This document shows, one piece after another, positions 7,091-15,517 of a stretch of 64,000 nucleotides of DNA (positions are counted from its first letter, which is position 1; each line of letters begins with the position of its first letter). The notes under the pieces were generated by a model that was given only the letters and a program-made list of their open reading frames with translations, did not search any database and had not been told where the DNA came from. The position numbers and the translations under genes are program-made. The stretch spans positions 1-64,000 of the forward strand of contig CANJPU010000010.1 in NCBI GenBank assembly GCA_947476285.1. Direction: 5' to 3'. Source of the DNA: Comamonadaceae bacterium. Its GTDB lineage: Bacteria > Pseudomonadota > Gammaproteobacteria > Burkholderiales > Burkholderiaceae_C.

Positions 7091-9268
7091 ATGCACAACA
7101 CATCACCAAACCAAGCCGCCAACCCGCCTGCGCCCCTGCGCGGCATCAAGGAACTCTCACGCCTGCTGGCGCCCGACAGCATCGCCGTGGTGGGCGCGTC
7201 CGACACGGCCGGCTCATTTGGCCGACGCTCGATGGAGAACATTCTGCCGGGCTTCAGTGGGCGTTTGTACCCCGTCAACCCCAAGCGCGAAACGATTCTG
7301 GATGTGCGCTGCTATCCGACTCTGGAAAGCCTGCCCGAGGTGCCCGACTGCGTGGTGCTGGTCGTGCCGCGTGAGCAGGCGCTGGACATCGTGGTGCGCT
7401 GCGCACGGCTGGGCGTGGGCGGCATCATTCTCTATACCTCGGGCTTTGCCGAAACCGGCATCGCCGAGCGCGTGGCCGTGCAGCAGGAGATCAGCCGCAT
7501 CGCACTGGAAAGCGGGATGCGAATTTTGGGGCCCAACTGCGTGGGCATTGTCAATTTCGTGAAGGATCAGGCGCTGCATTTCATGCCGAAATTTCGCGAC
7601 ATGCCAATGATCCGCGGCAACATCGGCCTCATCTCGCAAAGCGGCGGCCTGGGCTACACCGTGATACAGGCGCTGGAGCGCGGCGTCGGGTTTTCGCACT
7701 ACTTGTCGGCGGGCAACTCCTGCGATGTGGATGTGTGCGACCTGATCAACTATCTGGTGGAAGACCCGGACACGCGCGTCATCGCCTGCATCATCGAAGG
7801 TGTGCGCGACGGCGCGCGACTGCTGGAGGCAGGCCGCCGTGCGCTGGCCGCCGGCAAGCCACTGCTGATTCACAAGATGGGCAACAGCGAGATCAGCAAG
7901 CGCACCGCCTTGTCGCACACCGGCACACTGGCTGGTTCGCACGCAGCCTATCGAGCCGCCTTCGCGCGGGTGGGCATCGTGGCGGTGGACAACTGGGAAG
8001 ATCTGCTTGAAGTGGCCTGCCTGTTCTCCAAGACGGGCGCGCCAGTGGCCAGCGGTGTGGGCGTGATGGCCAGCTCGGGCGGTGCGGCGGTGATGGCGGC
8101 TGACAAGGCGCAAGAGTGGGGCGTTGATCTGCCCGCGCCGGCGCCGGCCACCGTGGACAAGCTGTCGGGCCTGGTGCCTGATTTTGGCTCCATCTCCAAC
8201 CCCACGGACATGACGGCCGAGACGCTCAAGAGTTTTGAGATGTATGGCAACTGCATCCGCGCTTTCGTGGAAGATCCTGGCTACGGCATGGTGGTGGTGC
8301 CCATGATTTCGGCGCAGCACCCCATCACTGCGGACCGGGCGCGCTACATCTGCGAGCTGGCGACCACACTGGACAAACCGCTGTGCCTCGTCTGGCTCAA
8401 CGAATGGCTGCAAGGCCCGGGCAGCGAAGTGTATGAAGCCAGCGCGCGGGTGCCGCTGTTTCGCTCCATGAGCCGATGCATGAAAGCGATTGCGCAGTGG
8501 CGTGATTACCACCAGAATCGCGCCCGACTCTTGCGCCCGCAAGCGCCTGCCTTGTCACCGGCATCCTGCGCTGGCGCGGCACTGGCGTGCGTAGCCGCCG
8601 CACCAGCGCGCGTGCTCAGCGAAACCCAAGCCAAGGCAGTGCTGACTTGCTATGAGATCGCGGTGCCGCGCCAGGGCATGGCTCACAGCGCCGATGAAGC
8701 GGTGCGCCTCGCCGAGGCAATTGGCTATCCGGTGGTGATGAAAGCCGATTCGCAGGACATCGCGCACAAGACCGAAGCAGGCGTGGTCAAGCTCCATCTG
8801 GATTCGGGCGAAGCGGTACGGCGCGCCTATGATGAAATCATCTCTGCCATCTCGCGCCTGCCCAAGGGCACGCAAGTAGCCGGCATTTCGGTGCAGCAGA
8901 TGGTGCGCTCAGATGCCGAGATGATGGTGGGCGCCACCGTCGATCCGCAGTTTGGGCCGCTGGTGACATGCGGCTTTGGCGGTATTGCGGTGGAGATCAC
9001 GCAAGACGTTTGCACACGTCTTGCGCCGGTGGGTATGGAAGAAGCGATGGAGATGATTCAAAGCCTGCGCGGCTATCGGCTGCTGACTGGTTTTCGAAAC
9101 ACGCCGCCGCTGGCTGTGCAGAAGTTCGCGCAACTGATCTGCAAGGTGTCGGAGCTGATCGCGCAGACTGGCGCAGAGATCGCGGAGATCGATGTCAACC
9201 CAGTGCTGCTGGGGCAAGACCATGCGGTTGCGGCCGATGCGCTGGTGGTGCGAAGGCTGCCTGACTAG
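7091..9268 (+). CDS. ADP-forming acyl-CoA synthetase, fused alpha-beta type
   Basis: A 725-residue protein with the acetate-CoA ligase (ADP-forming) layout: an N-terminal CoA-binding Rossmann domain (about 25-125, with IAVVGASDTAGSFGR), succinyl-CoA-ligase-like domains including SQSGGLGYT and SHTGTLAGS (likely phosphohistidine H276), and a C-terminal ATP-grasp domain (about 490-725, with GYPVVMKADSQDIAHKTEAG). It lacks the C-terminal GNAT domain of protein acetyltransferases of the Pat type. It probably activates a carboxylic acid imported by the adjacent transporters. A paralogue with the same layout is at 11858-14074. Its stop overlaps that of the convergent nucleotidyltransferase. Confidence 0.9.
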   Translation: MHNTSPNQAANPPAPLRGIKELSRLLAPDSIAVVGASDTAGSFGRRSMENILPGFSGRLYPVNPKRETILDVRCYPTLESLPEVPDCVVLVVPREQALDIVVRCARLGVGGIILYTSGFAETGIAERVAVQQEISRIALESGMRILGPNCVGIVNFVKDQALHFMPKFRDMPMIRGNIGLISQSGGLGYTVIQALERGVGFSHYLSAGNSCDVDVCDLINYLVEDPDTRVIACIIEGVRDGARLLEAGRRALAAGKPLLIHKMGNSEISKRTALSHTGTLAGSHAAYRAAFARVGIVAVDNWEDLLEVACLFSKTGAPVASGVGVMASSGGAAVMAADKAQEWGVDLPAPAPATVDKLSGLVPDFGSISNPTDMTAETLKSFEMYGNCIRAFVEDPGYGMVVVPMISAQHPITADRARYICELATTLDKPLCLVWLNEWLQGPGSEVYEASARVPLFRSMSRCMKAIAQWRDYHQNRARLLRPQAPALSPASCAGAALACVAAAPARVLSETQAKAVLTCYEIAVPRQGMAHSADEAVRLAEAIGYPVVMKADSQDIAHKTEAGVVKLHLDSGEAVRRAYDEIISAISRLPKGTQVAGISVQQMVRSDAEMMVGATVDPQFGPLVTCGFGGIAVEITQDVCTRLAPVGMEEAMEMIQSLRGYRLLTGFRNTPPLAVQKFAQLICKVSELIAQTGAEIAEIDVNPVLLGQDHAVAADALVVRRLPD

Positions 9269-9846
9269 GAGCCCGTCTCGCGCAGATCCAGCATCGTCTG
9301 TGCCCTCTGCAGCGCATCGCGGGTGTCCACATCCATCACGCAGCCCGCATCATCGACATCCAGCCGCATCGCCTGCCCGGCTTGCACAATCGACCGTGCG
9401 CCCTCATCGCCCTGCAAGGCCAGCAGCGCTTCGCGGCAAGTGCGGCCGAATCCGACTGGGTGGCCTCTTTGGCCCCTGTAGATGGGGATGACCACTTCAT
9501 GGTCTCTCAAGGCGTTCGCGACCGCCTGCAATGTCTCGGGCCGCACCAGGGGCAGATCGGCCGGCAGAATCAACCAGCCCGCCGCATCCGGCGTGGCGGC
9601 CACACCGGCGGCGATGCTCCAGCCCATGCCCTGCTGGACGATGTGCGCGAGATGTTCGCGCTCCACCACATGCCAGGGCAAGTGACTGGCGCGCACGCAG
9701 GCCATGACATGGTCACGCACCGGCATGCCCGAGAGCGGCGCATCCAGTTTGTCGAGCCCGCCACCGCTGGCGCGAAACCGCGTGCCGCTGCCTGCCGCAA
9801 GCACGATGACCACGGTCTGGGTTTCAGATTCGTTCTTGGTATTCAT
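9265..9846 (-). CDS. MobA/MocA-like molybdopterin nucleotidyltransferase
   Basis: A 193-residue nucleotidyltransferase with an N-terminal VIVLAAGSGTRFRASGG nucleotide loop (residues 13-29), a following LDKL lysine, the metal-binding LPADLPLVRPET, and RGHPVGF, which is typical of MocA/CoxC-like proteins that transfer CMP or GMP to molybdopterin. It may serve a molybdenum hydroxylase, none of which is encoded here. The gene converges on the acyl-CoA synthetase with overlapping stop codons and faces away from the next Bug gene. Confidence 0.8.
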   Translation of the reverse strand: MNTKNESETQTVVIVLAAGSGTRFRASGGGLDKLDAPLSGMPVRDHVMACVRASHLPWHVVEREHLAHIVQQGMGWSIAAGVAATPDAAGWLILPADLPLVRPETLQAVANALRDHEVVIPIYRGQRGHPVGFGRTCREALLALQGDEGARSIVQAGQAMRLDVDDAGCVMDVDTRDALQRAQTMLDLRETGS

Positions 9847-10017
9847 GCTTTTGTTGGACTGAGTTGTTCAGCTACAGCTTTCGCGCACTCGGACTAACCC
9901 GCAGTCTCGACCGATTGCGGAAAATTGTCTATGCTGAACGGCGTTTTGTTTCGACAATCATGGGCACCAGGATTTTTCCGGGCGGTGCCCGCCACTTCAC
10001 TTCACAGAAACCACTCC

Positions 10018-11004
10018 ATGCGAAGAACTTTCTCATTGTGGCGATGCATCGCCTTCTTGCCCGCTTGCGTGCTGGCGATGGTGTTGCCCCTGAACGCGGC
10101 TGCGCAGGCCTACCCTTCCAAACCTATCCGCGTGATCAGCCCCTGGCCGCCGGGCGGCCCGGCCGATGCGATCGCCAGGCCCATCTTCGAGAAGATGGGC
10201 GAGACCATCGGCCAACCCATGGTGCTGATGAACCGGCCTGGCGCCAACGGCGAGGTGGGCACCGCGCTGGCAGCGGCAGCCGAGCCCGATGGCTACACGG
10301 TGCTGTTCGCATCCACCGGGCCCAACGTGATCAGCGCCGCGCTGCAGCGCGACCTGCGCTACAACGCGCTTACCAGCTTTGAGCCAGTGACGAACTTCGT
10401 CAACAGCCCCTCGGTGTTGGTGGTGCGCGCCAATTTGCCAGTGCGCAATCTGAAGGAGCTGATCGACTATGCCAAGGCCAACCCCGGCAAACTCAATTAC
10501 GCATCGGCCGGCACCGGCAGCGCGCCGCAGATTTCGCTGGAGACTTTCAAGCGCGCCGCTGGCCTTGACATCAAGGAGATCCCCTACCCCGGCATGGCGC
10601 CGGCCACTGTCGATCTGATGGGCGACCGGGTGGACATGATGGCCGCCCAGTTCGGCAGCATGGTGCCGCACATCCAGGCGGGCAAGCTGCGCGCCATGGG
10701 CATGACCACCGCACGGCGCAACAGCCTGATGCCTGATCTGCCGACTGTGGCCGAAGTCGTGCCGGGCTTTACGCCCACCAACTCCTGGTTTGGCCTGATG
10801 GTGCCAGCGCGCACGCCCAAGGACATCGTGGACAAGCTCTACGCCGTCAGCGTCGAGGCACTCAAGAGCCCGGCGCTGGTCGAGCAGATGAAGAAACTGG
10901 GCCTGGATGTCGTCAGCCTGACACCCGCGCAGTTTTCAGAAGAACTCAAGCGCGATGTGACCAACTGGACGCGCGAGATGAAGGCCATCGGCCTGACCAA
11001 GTAA
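10018..11004 (+). CDS. Bug/TctC-family binding protein
   Basis: A 328-residue periplasmic receptor. The ATG at 10018 is chosen because it opens a signal peptide (MRRTFSLWRCIAFLPACVLA, cleavage near AAAQA at residue 30) directly before YPSKPIRVISPWPPGGPAD. The pair MNRPGANGEVGTALAAAAEPDGYT and LKELIDYAKANPGKLNYAS confirms the family. It heads a run of four same-strand genes (crotonase, acyl-CoA synthetase, dioxygenase), which suggests that its ligand is the substrate of that pathway. No TctA/TctB gene is nearby. Confidence 0.92.
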   Translation: MRRTFSLWRCIAFLPACVLAMVLPLNAAAQAYPSKPIRVISPWPPGGPADAIARPIFEKMGETIGQPMVLMNRPGANGEVGTALAAAAEPDGYTVLFASTGPNVISAALQRDLRYNALTSFEPVTNFVNSPSVLVVRANLPVRNLKELIDYAKANPGKLNYASAGTGSAPQISLETFKRAAGLDIKEIPYPGMAPATVDLMGDRVDMMAAQFGSMVPHIQAGKLRAMGMTTARRNSLMPDLPTVAEVVPGFTPTNSWFGLMVPARTPKDIVDKLYAVSVEALKSPALVEQMKKLGLDVVSLTPAQFSEELKRDVTNWTREMKAIGLTK

Positions 11005-11019
11005 CCCGCCACACAAACC

Positions 11020-11877
11020 ATGACCACAGACAAAACCTACGAAACCATCACCTGCACCATCGACCGGCACCGCGCGCGCATCGTGCTGAACCGGCCCGAC
11101 AAACGCAACGCCATCAACCAACTGATGCAAGACGAATTGGCCGACGCGCTGTGGACCGCCGATGACGACACGCAAGTGCACTGCGTGATTCTGAGCGGCA
11201 GCGGTTCGGATTTTTCGTCAGGCTATGACATGGGCCAATACGAGGGGGCCAACCCCGGCGCACAAAACCGCCACCGGGGCCGCAAGAGCTTTGATGACGA
11301 TGCCTGGCGGCTAGAGAAAGCGCAGCGCTGCCGCATGGCCTTGTTTGACATGCACAAGCCGGTGATCGCCCAGGTGCATGGCCGCTGCCTGGCCGGCGGC
11401 ACCGATCTGGCACTGATGTGCGACATCGTGATCTGCGCCGATGATGCGCGCTTTGGCTTTCCACCGGCGCGCGCGCAAGGCTCGCTGCCCAGCCACATGT
11501 GGCTCTACCATCTGGGCCCGCAATGGGCCAAGCGCATGCTGCTGACTGGCGATGCGATGGGCGGCAAGGACGCCGCCGCACTGGGCCTGGCACTCAAGTC
11601 GGTGCCCGCCGATCAGCTTGCCGCAGAGGTAGATGCACTGGCCGACCGCCTCGCCATGATCGACACCGATTTGCTCTCGGCCAACAAGCGCATCGTCAAC
11701 ATCGGCCTGGAGCTGATGGGCGCACGCACCATTCAGCGCATGGCAGCCGAGATGGACGCGCGCGGCCACCTGGCCGAAAGCCGCGAGACCTTCCGAAAGA
11801 ACGTGATGGAAAAAGGCATGAAAGAAGCGATTCGGCTTCGCGACGGAGCATTTGGCGATGACCTCATCCGCCGCTGA
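11020..11877 (+). CDS. Crotonase-fold (enoyl-CoA hydratase/isomerase-like) protein
   Basis: A 285-residue crotonase-family protein. The first oxyanion-hole segment is SGSGSDFSSGYDMGQY and the second GRCLAGGTDLALMCDIVICA. In classical enoyl-CoA hydratases the catalytic glutamates lie in a GGGCELA-type motif and in an FGxPE motif. Here these read GGTDLA and FGFPPAR, so at least one glutamate is replaced by aspartate and the other is absent. A non-hydratase activity (isomerase, hydrolase, decarboxylase) is therefore as likely as hydration. It overlaps the next gene by 20 bases. Confidence 0.85.
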   Translation: MTTDKTYETITCTIDRHRARIVLNRPDKRNAINQLMQDELADALWTADDDTQVHCVILSGSGSDFSSGYDMGQYEGANPGAQNRHRGRKSFDDDAWRLEKAQRCRMALFDMHKPVIAQVHGRCLAGGTDLALMCDIVICADDARFGFPPARAQGSLPSHMWLYHLGPQWAKRMLLTGDAMGGKDAAALGLALKSVPADQLAAEVDALADRLAMIDTDLLSANKRIVNIGLELMGARTIQRMAAEMDARGHLAESRETFRKNVMEKGMKEAIRLRDGAFGDDLIRR

Positions 11878-14074
11878 CACCCGGCCGGCGCGGGCTAGCG
11901 CGGCAGAAATGAAGCGCCTGCTCACGCCGCGCTCGATCGCCATCGTCGGCGCATCATCCGATCCAACCAAGTTCAGCGGGCGTTTCGTGCCCTATCTGGT
12001 GCGCCACAGCTACCCTGGCCAGATCTACCCGATCAACGCGCGCCGCGCCGAGATCTGCGGCATTGCCTGCTATGCCGATCTCGCATCGATCCCCGGTGAG
12101 GTGGATTGCGTGATCTATGCTGCGGCGGCCGCCGACGTGGAGCAGACCCTGGCCGCCTGTGCCGACAAGAAGGTCAAGCTGATCGTGGTCACCAGCGCTG
12201 GCTTTGCCGAGCGTGGCGACGAAGAGGGTGCACAACTGCAAGCGCGCATGCTGAAGGCCGCGCGCGGCGCGGGCGTGCGCGTCTTGGGCCCGAACTGCGT
12301 GGGTTTTCTCAACGCGCCGGGTCACATCGCGGCGGCGGCCGCTGCCGCGTTTGAGTGGCAGCCACCAATGCCTCAGGGCCATGTGGGCGTGGTCAGTCAA
12401 AGCGGCGGCCTGGGCTTGGGCACGATCGTGCTGGGCGGCTTCATCGAAGGCATTGGCTTTAGCCACATCGTGACCAGCGGCAACGAGGCCGATCTGGACG
12501 TGGTGGACTTCGCCCGTTTTCTGCTGCAAGACGATGACACCGACGCGATCTGCCTGACTCTGGAGGCCGTGCGCGACGGCCCAGGTTTTCTGCAAGTGCT
12601 GGAAGAGGCACAACGCATCGGCAAGCCGGTGATCGCCATCAAGACGGGGCAGTCGGATCTGGGCAAGGAGATGGCCGCTTCGCACACTGGCGCGCTGGCT
12701 GGCTCGCATGCGGTGTTCGCCGCAGTCGCCGCCCGCTACGGTGTGTGCCTGGTCGACGATATCGACGAGCTCTATCAAACCGGCACCATGTTTGCCAAGC
12801 TGCGCCGCGCCGGCAAGCTCGAACCCAAAGCCGCGCAGCGCTTCGTGGGTGAGGGCTGCACGTCGCAGTCGGTGTCGGGCGGGCACATCGGGCTGCTGGC
12901 TGATTTGGCCGCGATGCGGGGCATGAAGTTTCCCCACTTGTCGAATGACACACAAGCACTGCTGGCCGAGCGCCTGGGCAAGACCGGCAGCATCGCCAAC
13001 CCGGTGGACATGAGCGGAGGCAGCGTGTCAGACCCCGGCACCTGGGCGCGCTGCCTGGATGCGCTGCTGCGTGATCCGGCTGTCACGGTTGCGCTGCCCA
13101 TACTCACTGCCGCGCGCAATTACGATAGCGTGCGCGATGACCTGGTGCGGCTGTCGCAGGCACAAGACAAACCCATCATCGTCACCTGGGCCGGCGATGC
13201 ATTTGAGGGCGAGCGCAAACTCGGCATGCAAAAAAGCGTGCTGCCCTTCTTCAATTCGCCGGGGCGCACGGTGCGTGGCCTGGTTGCGCTTGATGCCTGG
13301 CAACGGGCACGGGCTGTGCCCAAGCCAACGCTGGCTGCGGCTGCCGCACAAGCCGCATCGCCCCATCCCTTGGTGCTGGCCGCGCGCGCGGCAGGCCGCA
13401 CCAGTCTGACCGAACGCGAGAGCAAGCAAGTGCTGGCCGAGCTGGGTTTTCCGGTCACACGCGAGCGGCTGGCGCAAAGCGCGCAGCAAGCCCGTGAGTT
13501 CGCACAGGAGCTAGGCTTTCCGGTGGCACTCAAGGGTGAGCATGAAGGCATCGCCCACAAGAGCGAAGCCGGCTTAGTCAAGCTGCATTTGCGCACGGGC
13601 GATGAAGTTGCCGCGGCTTATGCGCACATCCAGGAGCGCATGGCAGCATGGGCACCAGGACAGCCTGGCAACGGCGTGCTGGTGCAAGAGATGGTGCAAG
13701 CCAGCGCGGAGTTTGTGGTGGGCATCAGCACCGACCCTGTGTTCGGGCCCATGCTCATGTTCGGCCTGGGCGGTGTGTTTGTGGAAGTGCTGCAGGATGT
13801 GGCGCTGGCACCTGCCCCGCTGTCCATCGAAGAGGCGCATGCGCTGATCGGGCGGGTGCGCTGCGCGCAGCTGCTGCGCGGTGCACGCGGGCGCGCGCCG
13901 GTGGACCTGGACCGCCTGGCAAAACTGCTGGTGGCGCTGGGCGGCTTCGCGGCGGCCAACGCCGGCCTGGTGCGAGAGATCGACATCAATCCGCTGGCTG
14001 CGATCGATCGCACCGGCGACAATTTGCGTGTGCTGGATGCGCTGATCGTCCTGCACGCGCCATCCAAATCCTGA
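11858..14074 (+). CDS. ADP-forming acyl-CoA synthetase, fused alpha-beta type (second copy)
   Basis: A 738-residue paralogue of the 7091-9268 gene. The ATG at 11858 is supported by GGAG at 11845-11848. The CoA-binding domain (about 25-125) carries IAIVGASSDPTKFSGR, the phosphohistidine loop is SHTGALAGS with H276 in the same position as in the paralogue, and the C-terminal ATP-grasp half has GFPVALKGEHEGIAHKSEAG. It has an insertion-like GEGCTSQSVSGGHIG around residue 330 where the first copy has a conventional loop. It is translationally coupled to the crotonase, and the pair probably activates and processes one acid. Confidence 0.88.
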   Translation: MTSSAADTRPARASAAEMKRLLTPRSIAIVGASSDPTKFSGRFVPYLVRHSYPGQIYPINARRAEICGIACYADLASIPGEVDCVIYAAAAADVEQTLAACADKKVKLIVVTSAGFAERGDEEGAQLQARMLKAARGAGVRVLGPNCVGFLNAPGHIAAAAAAAFEWQPPMPQGHVGVVSQSGGLGLGTIVLGGFIEGIGFSHIVTSGNEADLDVVDFARFLLQDDDTDAICLTLEAVRDGPGFLQVLEEAQRIGKPVIAIKTGQSDLGKEMAASHTGALAGSHAVFAAVAARYGVCLVDDIDELYQTGTMFAKLRRAGKLEPKAAQRFVGEGCTSQSVSGGHIGLLADLAAMRGMKFPHLSNDTQALLAERLGKTGSIANPVDMSGGSVSDPGTWARCLDALLRDPAVTVALPILTAARNYDSVRDDLVRLSQAQDKPIIVTWAGDAFEGERKLGMQKSVLPFFNSPGRTVRGLVALDAWQRARAVPKPTLAAAAAQAASPHPLVLAARAAGRTSLTERESKQVLAELGFPVTRERLAQSAQQAREFAQELGFPVALKGEHEGIAHKSEAGLVKLHLRTGDEVAAAYAHIQERMAAWAPGQPGNGVLVQEMVQASAEFVVGISTDPVFGPMLMFGLGGVFVEVLQDVALAPAPLSIEEAHALIGRVRCAQLLRGARGRAPVDLDRLAKLLVALGGFAAANAGLVREIDINPLAAIDRTGDNLRVLDALIVLHAPSKS

Positions 14075-14093
14075 TTCTTCAGCGGAGGCTTTT

Positions 14094-14948
14094 ATGGCAT
14101 TCACACTCAAGCCCCTCACCCCTCACATGGGCGTTGAACTGACCGACTTCGACCCACGCGAGCCCTTTGACGATGCGACGGCGCGCGACCTGTACGACCT
14201 GATCAAGCGCCACCGCGTACTGCTGTTTCGCGCCAAGCCCTTGACCGAGGAACAACAGGTGCGTCTGACCTGCGTGGCCGGCGAAGTGACTTACCGAGGC
14301 GGGGGAAACTACGCCGACCCAGAGATGAAGTCTTGGATGGTGTCCAACTACCATGCCGATGGGCAATTCGGCAATGGCGAGTTGTCATTTCACTCTGACT
14401 TGAGCTTCACACCCCATATGCTCAAGGCGCGCTCGCTGCACGGGATTGCAGTGCCCTCTTCGCGCGAGGCGGGTGGCGAAACATTGTTCTCCGATGTCAT
14501 CAGAGCCTACGAGGAACTTGACGACACACTCAAGGCCCGGGTGGAAAATCTACGTGCCCGCTTTTCCGCGACCTACAACTATCCCGATGGCAGGGTGGAG
14601 ACGCTGGATCAAATGCGCCCGCTGATCGAGACCCATCCGTTCACAGGCCAACGCCTCATCGCCGCCAGCCGCGCAGTGACCAAGGAAGTGATCGGCATGG
14701 AGCGTGAGGAATTTCGGCCACTGCTCAAGCAACTGTGGGCACAGATGGAAAAGCCGGAATATGTGCTGCGCCATAGCTGGTCGGTGGGCGACACGGTGCT
14801 GTGGGACAACATCGGCACACAGCATGCACGCACGCCATTTGACTCCAGCGAGAAGCGGGCGCTGCGCGCAGTATCGGTTGACGATCCGTCCATCAGCATC
14901 CGCGCTAAAGACGCAGCCAACAGCGCCAAGCTGACGCAAAAGGCCTGA
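14094..14948 (+). CDS. TauD/TfdA-family Fe(II)/2-oxoglutarate dioxygenase
   Basis: A 284-residue member of the taurine/2,4-D dioxygenase family. The iron ligands are visible: H100 and D102 in FHSDLSF, and H244 in GTQHARTPF. The 2-oxoglutarate arginine lies shortly after, in KRALRAVSV. A strong ggagg at 14084-14088 precedes the ATG. These enzymes hydroxylate a carbon next to a sulfonate, ether or carboxylate to release a small acid. Position at the end of the Bug/crotonase/acyl-CoA synthetase run suggests that it attacks the same substrate, which is unknown. Confidence 0.88.
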   Translation: MAFTLKPLTPHMGVELTDFDPREPFDDATARDLYDLIKRHRVLLFRAKPLTEEQQVRLTCVAGEVTYRGGGNYADPEMKSWMVSNYHADGQFGNGELSFHSDLSFTPHMLKARSLHGIAVPSSREAGGETLFSDVIRAYEELDDTLKARVENLRARFSATYNYPDGRVETLDQMRPLIETHPFTGQRLIAASRAVTKEVIGMEREEFRPLLKQLWAQMEKPEYVLRHSWSVGDTVLWDNIGTQHARTPFDSSEKRALRAVSVDDPSISIRAKDAANSAKLTQKA

Positions 14949-14969
14949 GGTCGGTTCTGCAGCGGGAGA

Positions 14970-15326
14970 CTACTGGGCCGCCTGTCGGCTCTGCACTCTT
15001 TTCATCAGTTGGCTGATGCGGTTTCTGCTGACGTCAAATTCAATGCCCAGCGCCGCGCAGGTTTCGCCGGCCAGTCGCCTGCGCGCAATTTCCTGGAGCA
15101 TCTCTGCGGTCCACCTCACATTGGAGTGTCCTCGGCCCAGCGCTTTCTTGATGCATCTGGCGGCCGAGGCCTGCTGCTGATGCTTGTGCGCAGAGTCCAT
15201 ACAGGTCCACCACTGACGCATCTCGAATCGCACTTGCGGTTTGAACTGATCACCGGGCACGGCTGTCTCTAACGGCGTGTCTTGAACATCAGAACGATCT
15301 TGCAGGGATAAAGTTTCTTGCTGCAT
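14970..15326 (-). CDS. Small protein with a C-terminal helix-turn-helix-like segment
   Basis: I do not recognise the family. The start at 15326 is chosen over one 66 bases upstream because agaggtg lies eight bases before it. The 118-residue product has a polar N-terminal half and a C-terminal region (about 70-115) with the pattern RRRLAGETCAALGIEFDVSR followed by NRISQLMKRV, which reads as a helix-turn-helix. It could be a small regulator. It is transcribed against both flanking catabolic genes. Confidence 0.55.
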   Translation of the reverse strand: MQQETLSLQDRSDVQDTPLETAVPGDQFKPQVRFEMRQWWTCMDSAHKHQQQASAARCIKKALGRGHSNVRWTAEMLQEIARRRLAGETCAALGIEFDVSRNRISQLMKRVQSRQAAQ

Positions 15327-15517
15327 ATTGGCACCTCTTGCCGCGTTTTTCTCATGACCCGCCTGACCGGAAACTGACCAAGGATTAAGCATTTACCGCA
15401 GTCTCACAAACTGTGACAAGTTCTTGTGGCAGGTCGCGGCCTGTGTCGCCAATAGCGTGCCGTTTCCTGCAGACGCAGCACTGAGGTAAGCTCCTGCGAG
15501 GCATCCACACACAGCCC

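Noticed and set aside
7214-8542. Minus-strand open frame of 442 codons inside the first acyl-CoA synthetase
   Set aside because: Its histidine- and arginine-rich translation is typical of antisense frames in high-GC genes, and the sense protein is clear.
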